Shown here one piece after another: positions 1 through 4,197 of a stretch of DNA of 7,402 nucleotides. The DNA is from an uncultured Clostridia bacterium. Its GTDB lineage: Bacteria; Bacillota; Clostridia; Oscillospirales; Acutalibacteraceae. Within the stretch, counting starts at the first letter, position 1; each line of letters begins with the position of its first letter. A program made the position numbers and the translations under genes. The stretch covers positions 1 through 7,402 of the forward strand of contig CAMGDK010000070.1 in NCBI GenBank assembly GCA_946042285.1, read 5' to 3'. Below the pieces are notes generated by a model that saw only the letters and a list, made by a program, of their open reading frames with translations, was not told the DNA's origin and did no database searches.

Positions 1-12
1 TCGAAGTCTGCC

Positions 13-51
13 AGCGTGTAGAAATCTGTAAATTGACTTTTTCTACACGCT
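13..51 (+). other. 12-bp perfect inverted repeat (hairpin) upstream of terminator
   Basis: The arm AGCGTGTAGAAA (13-24) is the exact reverse complement of TTTCTACACGCT (40-51), leaving a 15-nt loop. The hairpin sits one base before the terminator hairpin at 53-76, so an RNA crossing this region would carry two tandem stems. It has no T-tract of its own. It may be the 3' end of a transcript from the plus-strand gene left of the window, or part of an intergenic repeat. No coding function is visible. Confidence 0.7.
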
Positions 52-52
52 G

Positions 53-80
53 AAAGACACTCGGTTGAGTGTCTTTTTTT
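53..80 (+). terminator. Rho-independent terminator
   Basis: The stem AAAGACACTC (53-62) pairs with GAGTGTCTTT (67-76) around a GGTT loop, and a run of seven T covers 74-80. It should end a plus-strand transcript entering from the left. On the minus strand the stem is followed by only three T before C, so it would be a weaker terminator for the converging gene that ends at 92. Confidence 0.9.
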
Positions 81-91
81 GTTTGCTTTAT

Positions 92-424
92 TTAGATTAA
101 AAACAGGTAGCTGAATACTCCGTAAAGCGATGTAACCAATGCAAGAATTTTTGCAACAACCGTCGGCTTGCCTTTTGCAACTGCTACGATAACACCTATT
201 GCGGCGGGCACAATACCGAGCCAAGCCATAATGATTTCCGTTTTAAAGTTTTCCGGTAATGCAGTAGCGTTGATGAATGTTATCATGATTCCAAGCATTA
301 CGGAAAGCACAAAAAAGATTTTGTGTACCGTGTCATTCTTTTTAGGTACAAACATAAAAACTGTTGTAACAATAAAAGAAAAGATAATAACTACCTCTAA
401 AATAAATAACGCACCGAGTGCCAT
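92..424 (-). CDS. small four-helix integral membrane protein, unknown function
   Basis: This 110-residue protein is not one I recognise. It is strongly hydrophobic, with four likely membrane helices at about residues 4-26, 35-53, 63-83 and 88-109. The loop between helices 1 and 2 (PKKND...HK) and the one between helices 3 and 4 (AKGKP) are basic, and the loop between helices 2 and 3 (NATALPENFKTE) is polar. The positive-inside rule therefore suggests that both termini face outward. There are no cysteines, metal motifs or enzymatic signatures. The ATG start is supported by a strong AAGGGGGA ribosome binding site at 431-438. It lies 74 bp after the rlmH stop with a promoter in between, so it is probably a separate unit. 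It could be a small transporter subunit or a membrane accessory protein, but nothing here decides that. Confidence 0.75.
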   Translation of the reverse strand: MALGALFILEVVIIFSFIVTTVFMFVPKKNDTVHKIFFVLSVMLGIMITFINATALPENFKTEIIMAWLGIVPAAIGVIVAVAKGKPTVVAKILALVTSLYGVFSYLFLI

Positions 425-444
425 AATATTTCCCCCTTCTTCAC

Positions 445-466
445 CTTGTGATTATCTTGTGATTAT
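445..466. repeat. perfect 11-bp tandem duplication in the leader of the membrane-protein gene
   Basis: CTTGTGATTAT occurs twice back to back (445-455 and 456-466). It lies between the predicted -10 element and the ribosome binding site of the minus-strand gene at 92-424, covering the expected transcription start. A spacing of about one helical turn would suit a tandem operator, but replication slippage gives the same pattern. Confidence 0.85.
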
Positions 467-496
467 ATTGTATATTATATCAAGTCGTTTAGTCAA
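467..496 (-). promoter_or_regulatory. predicted sigma-A promoter for the small membrane-protein gene
   Basis: Read on the minus strand, TTGACT (496-491) is followed after 18 nt by TACAAT (472-467). Transcription would start near 460, giving a leader of about 36 nt. The -35 box begins just downstream of the rlmH stop, so the gene may be transcribed independently of walJ-rlmH. Several AT-rich alternative -10 hexamers lie nearby. Confidence 0.5.
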
Positions 497-498
497 TA

Positions 499-978
499 CT
501 ATTTGTGATATTTTGAGTTGGAGGAAATTGAAAACGCTCTGTAAACCTGCTCAAGAAGCACCATTCTCGCAAGCTGATGAGGAAGTGTCATTTTTCCAAA
601 TGACAGCTTTGTTCTTGCAAGCGATTTAACATTGTCCGATAACCCGAATGAGCCACCGATAATAAAGCAGATTGATGATGCTTCAAGGCTGATTTTTTCA
701 ATTAGCAGTGAGAAGTCGGGGCTTGAGTATTCCTTTCCCTCAATGCAAAGCGGGATAATATAAGCACCCTTCGGGATTTTCTTTGCAATTCTTTCTCCCT
801 CTTTTTCAATAACTCTGCATATTTCGGCAGGGGAAGGGTTGTCCGATGCCCTTTCTTCATCAATTTCAATTATTTCAAGCCTGCAAAATGAGGACAGTCG
901 CTTGCTGTATTCGGCGCATCCGTCTCGCAGATAGCCCTCCTTTAGCTTACCTACGGCAATCACTGTAACATTTATCAT
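499..978 (-). CDS. rlmH: 23S rRNA (pseudouridine-1915-N3)-methyltransferase RlmH
   Basis: This SPOUT-class methyltransferase uses S-adenosylmethionine to methylate pseudouridine 1915 in helix 69 of 23S rRNA on assembled ribosomes. The 159-residue length matches the family exactly. Visible signatures are the N-terminal VIAVGKLKEGYL, the SAM-binding knot segment FIIGGSFGLS (105-114), the MTLPHQLARMVLLEQ block (130-144) followed by YRAF (146-149), and the nearly invariant terminal YHK. Its start codon overlaps the walJ stop as ATGA (975-978), so translation is probably coupled. An AAGGG site inside the end of walJ (988-992) supports the start. walJ and rlmH are also near neighbours in the walRK locus of Bacilli, but the intervening htrA is missing here. 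The family assignment is secure. Confidence 0.97.
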   Translation of the reverse strand: MINVTVIAVGKLKEGYLRDGCAEYSKRLSSFCRLEIIEIDEERASDNPSPAEICRVIEKEGERIAKKIPKGAYIIPLCIEGKEYSSPDFSLLIEKISLEASSICFIIGGSFGLSDNVKSLARTKLSFGKMTLPHQLARMVLLEQVYRAFSISSNSKYHK

Positions 979-1763
979 AACGAAATACCCTTGTCATAGC
1001 TTTCTGTCGGCGAAACATAAAGCCTGTAATCTATGTTTTCCTCTAATCCTATTTCGCCCAGCGCACATATCGCTGTTTGCCTTGCAATATCGGGCATGTT
1101 GTTTTCCTCGCTTAAATGAGATAAAACAAATCTTGTCGTGCCTGATTTCGCAAGCTGTTTTATGTACTCGGCGCAGGCAAAGTTTGAAAGATGCCCCTCG
1201 ACGCCGAGTATTCTTTGCTTTAGATTATAAGAATACGGTCCTGTTTGAACCATTGAAATCTCGTGATTGGACTCAATAAAAATCATATCCGTGCCCTCAA
1301 GCACCTCTTTTGCGCTGTCGGTTACATATCCTGTATCGGTGCAAACGGAAATCGATCGATTATCAGGCAAATTAAATCTAAATCCAATGCAATCAACACT
1401 GTCATGACTTTGCTTAAAGGTTAATACCGTCGTATCCTCAAGCTCTAATTTTGTGCCGATAGGCTGAATATTTACCTTGTCGTTGATGATTTCATCAAGA
1501 AGCATTTTGTCAATGCAAGCACTTGCGGCATAAACGGGAGTGTTGTGCCTTGATGCAAATACGCGTATTCCTTTAGCATGGTCGCTATGCTCGTGAGTGA
1601 CGAATATACCCTCAATGCTTTCAGGGTTAATTCCTCTGTCAAAAAGTGCATTTTCACATCTTTTTGCAGATACACCTATATCTACAAGATAATTGTGTCC
1701 CATGCAGGAAATCAATATGCAGTTACCCTTACTGCTTGAAAACAGCTGACAAGCCTTAGCCAT
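975..1763 (-). CDS. walJ: WalJ/YycJ/VicX-type metallo-beta-lactamase-fold hydrolase
   Basis: This is a 262-residue cytoplasmic protein of the metallo-beta-lactamase fold. Metal ligands are visible in order: the HxHxDH motif THEHSDH (56-62), SHD (119-121), TDTGY (142-146), ESNHE (164-168), GHLSN (190-194) and SHLSEENN (215-222). The N-terminal SSSKGNC (9-15) matches the family's GSSGN-type opening. Homologues in Bacilli lie in the walRK operon, have been linked to coordinating cell division with replication, and have been reported as a 5' exonuclease acting in mismatch repair. No walRK or yycHI genes are present here. A GGAG site at 1771-1774 lies 7 nt before the ATG. It overlaps rlmH by 4 bp and follows murA after a terminator-like hairpin. 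The fold is certain, while the precise nucleic-acid role is inferred. Confidence 0.93.
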   Translation of the reverse strand: MAKACQLFSSSKGNCILISCMGHNYLVDIGVSAKRCENALFDRGINPESIEGIFVTHEHSDHAKGIRVFASRHNTPVYAASACIDKMLLDEIINDKVNIQPIGTKLELEDTTVLTFKQSHDSVDCIGFRFNLPDNRSISVCTDTGYVTDSAKEVLEGTDMIFIESNHEISMVQTGPYSYNLKQRILGVEGHLSNFACAEYIKQLAKSGTTRFVLSHLSEENNMPDIARQTAICALGEIGLEENIDYRLYVSPTESYDKGISL

Positions 1764-1778
1764 ATATTTTCTCCAAAC

Positions 1779-1813
1779 AAAAAGAGCTGAAACAACATCG
1801 TTGAAGCAGCTCT
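1779..1813 (-). terminator. terminator-like hairpin between murA and walJ
   Basis: On the minus strand, AGAGCTG (1813-1807) pairs with CAGCTCT (1789-1783), with an inner CAAC/GTTG extension around a GAT loop and a five-T tract ending at 1779. It begins 12 nt after the murA stop and ends about 4 nt before the walJ ribosome binding site. The plus strand also has a six-T run (1815-1820) after the stem. It probably ends or attenuates murA transcripts. No separate walJ promoter is obvious, so partial read-through is likely. Confidence 0.7.
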
Positions 1814-1825
1814 GTTTTTTAATAA

Positions 1826-3112
1826 TTATCCAGCGTCGGAAATAACATCGGCGTCGTTGATGGTAACACGCCTAATGTCCGCGCCTAAGGAATTGAATTT
1901 TTCACATATATCCTCGTAGCCTCTGTCGATATATTGAATATCCTCAACAGTAGTTTCACCCTTGCCTGCAAGACCTGCAATAACCATTGCCGCACCTGCA
2001 CGAAGGTCTGTTGCCTTAACGGTAACACCTGTAAGATAATCGACACCCTCGATAACTGCAATCTTGCCGTCAACCTGAATGTCGGCACCCATACGAAGAA
2101 GCTGACCTACATACTGAAAACGGCTGTCCCAAACACTTTCCGAAAGAATACTTGTACCCTTTGCAAGTGACAACAGCACTGCCATTTGCGGCTGCATGTC
2201 GGTAGGGAAGCCGGGATGAGGCATAGTTTTAACATTACAACGAGTGAGCGGCTTGAATCTTGTTACTCTGACAGCGTCATCGTATTCAATGATTTCAGCA
2301 CCCGCCTCCTCAAGCTTTGCGCTGATTGACTCGAGATGCTTTGGTATTACATTTTTAATAAGCACATCGCCGCCGCAGGTTGCCGCAGCAACCATGTATG
2401 TTCCTGCTTCAATCTGGTCGGGTATTATTGAATATGTGCAGCCGTGGAGCTTTTCAACACCTCTGATTTTAATTACATCGGTACCCGCGCCTCTGACATC
2501 TGCACCCATTGAGTTAAGGAAGTTAGCAAGGTCAACGATGTGAGGCTCCTTTGCCGCATTCTCAATAACGGTAAGTCCTCTTGCAAGCACAGATGCAAGC
2601 ATAACATTCATCGTTGCACCGACAGAAACGGTATCCATATAAATAGAAGCACCGACAAGCTTGTCGGCATTAGCACACACCATGCCGTTAATTGTTTGAA
2701 CATCGGCACCGAGCATCTCAAAGCCCTTTATATGAAGGTCGATAGGTCTTGCGCCGAAATCGCATCCGCCCGGCATTGCAACCTCTGCCTTTTTAAATCT
2801 GCCAAGCATAACACCGATAAGATAGTAGCTTGCTCTGAAATGTGACGCAAGCTCATAAGGTACCGGCTTGAACGATACTCCTCTTGAGTCAATTTCCAAT
2901 GTGTTGCTGTTAATCATTTTAATTCCTGCGCCCATAAGGTCAAGGATTTGAACAATTAAGCTAACATCGCTGATATTCGGTATATTTTCAATTCTTACTA
3001 CATCGTCAGCAAGCAGTGCAGCAGGAATAATAGCAACAGCGGCATTCTTTGCACCGCTGATATTAACTTCGCCGAAAAGTTCGTGACCACCGCGAATCAC
3101 AAAATTCTCCAA
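1826..3112 (-). CDS. murA: UDP-N-acetylglucosamine 1-carboxyvinyltransferase MurA
   Basis: MurA catalyses the first committed step of peptidoglycan synthesis in the cytoplasm, transferring enolpyruvate from PEP to UDP-GlcNAc. The 428 residues form the two-domain EPSP-synthase-like fold. Key residues sit at or near the E. coli positions: K22-N23 (SGAKNA), R93, the fosfomycin-target Cys117 in PGGCDFGARP, D305 in FPTDMQPQM, D369 and R371 in TDLRAGAA, and R397 in IDRGYE. The presence of Cys rather than Asp predicts fosfomycin sensitivity at the target level. The start codon is TTG: an AGAGGTG site lies 7 nt upstream, an in-frame TGA lies closely before it, no ATG is near, and the residue numbering agrees with E. 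coli. Bacillota often carry two MurA paralogues, and I cannot say which one this is. It is followed by a terminator-like hairpin and walJ. Confidence 0.97.
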   Translation of the reverse strand: MENFVIRGGHELFGEVNISGAKNAAVAIIPAALLADDVVRIENIPNISDVSLIVQILDLMGAGIKMINSNTLEIDSRGVSFKPVPYELASHFRASYYLIGVMLGRFKKAEVAMPGGCDFGARPIDLHIKGFEMLGADVQTINGMVCANADKLVGASIYMDTVSVGATMNVMLASVLARGLTVIENAAKEPHIVDLANFLNSMGADVRGAGTDVIKIRGVEKLHGCTYSIIPDQIEAGTYMVAAATCGGDVLIKNVIPKHLESISAKLEEAGAEIIEYDDAVRVTRFKPLTRCNVKTMPHPGFPTDMQPQMAVLLSLAKGTSILSESVWDSRFQYVGQLLRMGADIQVDGKIAVIEGVDYLTGVTVKATDLRAGAAMVIAGLAGKGETTVEDIQYIDRGYEDICEKFNSLGADIRRVTINDADVISDAG

Positions 3113-3119
3113 GCTGATT

Positions 3120-3126
3120 CACCTCT
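3120..3126 (-). promoter_or_regulatory. ribosome binding site that fixes the TTG start of murA
   Basis: The minus-strand sequence AGAGGTG lies 7 nt before TTG at 3112-3110. An in-frame TGA a few codons upstream excludes an earlier start, and the first internal Met is at residue 60, deep inside domain 1. The TTG start is therefore well supported. Confidence 0.85.
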
Positions 3127-3194
3127 CTTGTAGAAGTCGTATATATATAATTTGTGTCGTATTCTAAATATTATAAATTCCAAAAGCTTCGCCT

Positions 3195-3203
3195 ATTATA
3201 TCA
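3195..3203 (-). promoter_or_regulatory. extended -10 promoter candidate for murA
   Basis: Minus-strand TGATATAAT (3203-3195) is a perfect extended -10 element (TGn-TATAAT). Upstream, TTCCTT at 3223-3218 is only a weak -35, as is common for extended -10 promoters. The predicted start near 3188 gives a leader of about 75 nt. A second TATAAT at 3175-3170 is an alternative. Confidence 0.5.
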
Positions 3204-3254
3204 AAATAATGCGATAAAAGGAATGATATATAGCGTATTTTTTCCAAAATGTAA

Positions 3255-3280
3255 CCACTTTGATTTGTGTATCAAAGTGG
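3255..3280. repeat. perfect 10-bp inverted repeat upstream of murA
   Basis: CCACTTTGAT (3255-3264) and ATCAAAGTGG (3271-3280) are perfect reverse complements around the 6-nt TTGTGT. The stem contains more GC than its surroundings. Neither strand has a long T-run directly after it, so it is a poor terminator. It could be an operator about 70-90 bp upstream of the predicted murA start, or a 3'-end stabilising hairpin of the HAD transcript. Confidence 0.8.
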
Positions 3281-3296
3281 CAATTTTGTATAAAAC

Positions 3297-3353
3297 TATA
3301 CAATATATTGTTGTCAGAGCAACATATTGCAATATATGCCGAAATATTGTATA
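3297..3353. repeat. nested AT-rich inverted repeats
   Basis: TATACAATAT (3297-3306) is the reverse complement of ATATTGTATA (3344-3353). Inside lie TGTTG/CAACA (3309-3313 and 3320-3324, loop TCAGAG) and the self-complementary ATATTGCAATAT (3324-3335). The outer start also contains the palindrome CAATATATTG (3301-3310). The density of palindromes exceeds simple AT-richness, but the role is unknown. Confidence 0.6.
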
Positions 3354-3354
3354 T

Positions 3355-3376
3355 CAAAAGAGTAACAAAAGAGTAA
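3355..3376. repeat. perfect 11-bp tandem duplication
   Basis: CAAAAGAGTAA occurs twice back to back (3355-3365 and 3366-3376) and is followed by CA, the first bases of a third copy. It lies about 32 bp downstream of the HAD gene stop. It is probably slippage-derived, but it has the same unit length as the unrelated tandem repeat at 445-466. Confidence 0.85.
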
Positions 3377-3407
3377 CATAATACACCCGAATTGTCAAGA
3401 TATTTAG

Positions 3408-3977
3408 CTATTTTATCTGCTCAATTTTGTCGCCGGTAACAAAAAACACATGATCGGCAATATCCATCATAGCCTTGTCATTCATCGAATCGGTGTAAAA
3501 ATTATCAATATGAGCATCGGGATACAGCTCGTTAAATATCTTTACCTTGTTGTCAAGAAAGCATAATCTTAAAAATTTACCTGTTTTTTTGTCAATGGAG
3601 GAGCCGACATAATTCTTAATTCCCATCCGCTTCATTATTTCATCAAGCAAAAAATCAGTAGTTCCGGAAACGATGATGTCATCATCCTTTCTCACTTCTT
3701 CGTACCACGGTTTTATTTTATGCTCGTTTTTATCCCAAAACTTTTTAACATCTTCTTCAAGGTTGTTGCTTTGCTTTGTGTAGTATCCCTCAAGAAATCC
3801 TGCGTAGGCATCGACGGCATCCTCTACTGTGAAAAGGTGAAATTTGTCCTTAAATGCAATGTACAGAAGCTTCGGAACATATTTCCAAATTTTAGGATCT
3901 GTCTTAACATAGTACAAAATGAAATCAACAAGTGTTTCTCCGTCGTATATAGTATTGTCAAAATCAAAAACGTTCAT
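3408..3977 (-). CDS. HAD-superfamily (subclass IB, SerB-like) hydrolase
   Basis: This is a 189-residue cytoplasmic phosphatase-type protein of the haloacid dehalogenase superfamily. All four motifs are visible: I, FDFDNTIYDGET with nucleophile D5 and acid/base D7; II, VSGTTDF with S104; III, a lysine near 144-146 (DNKVK); and IV, YTDSMNDKAMMDIA with D163 and D167. The helical insertion between motifs I and II (about 20-95) is the C1-type cap, as in phosphoserine phosphatase-like members. The substrate is unknown; options include a phosphomonoester such as phosphoserine or a lipid phosphate. I chose ATG at 3977 because a GGAG site lies 7 nt upstream and motif I sits at residue 3, as is typical. 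A GTG at 4022 would add 15 residues without a ribosome binding site. It is monocistronic and divergent from nadB. Confidence 0.88.
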   Translation of the reverse strand: MNVFDFDNTIYDGETLVDFILYYVKTDPKIWKYVPKLLYIAFKDKFHLFTVEDAVDAYAGFLEGYYTKQSNNLEEDVKKFWDKNEHKIKPWYEEVRKDDDIIVSGTTDFLLDEIMKRMGIKNYVGSSIDKKTGKFLRLCFLDNKVKIFNELYPDAHIDNFYTDSMNDKAMMDIADHVFFVTGDKIEQIK

Positions 3978-4024
3978 AAATTTTCTCCGTTGGCAGTCAT
4001 TGGGAGTTTGTAAAAAATCCACGA

Positions 4025-4030
4025 ATTATA
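4025..4030 (-). promoter_or_regulatory. candidate -10 box for the HAD gene
   Basis: Minus-strand TATAAT (4030-4025) would start transcription near 4018, giving a leader of about 40 nt. No good -35 lies 16-18 nt upstream. An alternative promoter uses TTGTCA (4090-4085), a 16-nt spacer and TATGTT (4068-4063). Its -35 would coincide with that of the nadB promoter on the other strand. Confidence 0.35.
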
Positions 4031-4083
4031 TCGTTGTCTTAAACTGCTTTTTATTTTAACATAACATATATTTATAATCAACC

Positions 4084-4112
4084 TTGACAACTGAGAAAAA
4101 TAATTATATATT
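4084..4112 (+). promoter_or_regulatory. sigma-A promoter of the nadB-nadC-pncC operon
   Basis: A consensus -35 TTGACA (4084-4089) is separated by exactly 17 nt from TATATT (4107-4112). Transcription should start near 4119, giving a leader of about 75 nt to the nadB ATG at 4194. This is the strongest promoter match in the window. Confidence 0.8.
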
Positions 4113-4137
4113 TGAATAAGTATAACTTAAATTCAAA
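4111..4137. promoter_or_regulatory. near-palindrome across the nadB transcription start (operator candidate)
   Basis: TTTGAAT-AAGT (4111-4121) and ACTT-AA-ATTCAAA (4125-4137) are complementary around ATA, with two extra bases in the right arm. The repeat overlaps the end of the -10 and the predicted start site, the classic place for a repressor to block initiation. NAD-responsive repressors such as NiaR are known in Bacillota, but I cannot claim that this matches their motif. Confidence 0.45.
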
Positions 4138-4158
4138 TGGTTATATCAGTAATTTTTC

Positions 4159-4197
4159 AGGAGGTCTGCAGCAACTGCCGCAGCGATGAAAAAATGA
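4159..4197 (+). promoter_or_regulatory. distant Shine-Dalgarno and structured linker before nadB
   Basis: A full AGGAGGT site (4159-4165) lies 28 nt before the chosen nadB ATG (4194), far beyond the usual 5-10 nt. Between them, CTGC (4166-4169) can pair with GCAG (4180-4183); folding this stem would leave about 10 nt to the ATG. An out-of-frame ATG at 4186 opens the two-codon frame ATGAAAAAATGA, whose TGA overlaps the nadB ATG. No in-frame start codon lies between the Shine-Dalgarno and 4194. Confidence 0.5.

Larger units (their letters stand above)
3127..3407. other. AT-rich structured intergenic region between the HAD gene and murA
   Basis: There is no credible gene here. The only open frame of note (plus strand, 3154-3381) begins with GTG, lacks a ribosome binding site and runs through the inverted repeats. 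The region holds the murA promoter candidate, a 10-bp inverted repeat (3255-3280), nested AT palindromes (3297-3353) and an 11-bp tandem duplication (3355-3376). It must also contain the 3' end of the HAD transcript, but no canonical terminator with a long T-tract is visible. Confidence 0.6.

Noticed and set aside
1..51. 3' end of a coding sequence entering from the left
   Set aside because: All three plus-strand frames meet a stop within 51 bases and most of the stretch is an inverted repeat, so no coding assignment can be supported.
168..629. Plus-strand open frame of 153 codons opposite the membrane-protein gene and rlmH
   Set aside because: It is antisense to the well-supported small membrane-protein gene and to the 3' end of rlmH, crosses their intergenic gap, and lacks a ribosome binding site.
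2244..2845. Plus-strand open frames opposite murA
   Set aside because: They are shadows of the highly conserved murA coding sequence, with no independent start signals.
3154..3381. Plus-strand open frame of 75 codons with paired cysteines (CNHFDLC, CNIC) in the murA upstream region
   Set aside because: It starts with GTG without a ribosome binding site, has biased AT-rich composition and is built largely from the inverted and tandem repeats. No family resemblance is visible.
3978..4022. GTG start at 4022 for the HAD hydrolase
   Set aside because: There is no Shine-Dalgarno, whereas ATG 3977 has GGAG at 7 nt and places motif I at the usual N-terminal position.
4137..4193. N-terminal extension of NadB from ATG 4137
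   Set aside because: It has no ribosome binding site, lies only about 18 nt from the predicted transcription start and overlaps the palindrome. The added residues do not resemble the family's N terminus.
4119..4193. Riboswitch in the nadB leader
   Set aside because: The leader is only about 75 nt, has no recognisable conserved riboswitch core and no terminator. Only a small CTGC/GCAG stem is seen.
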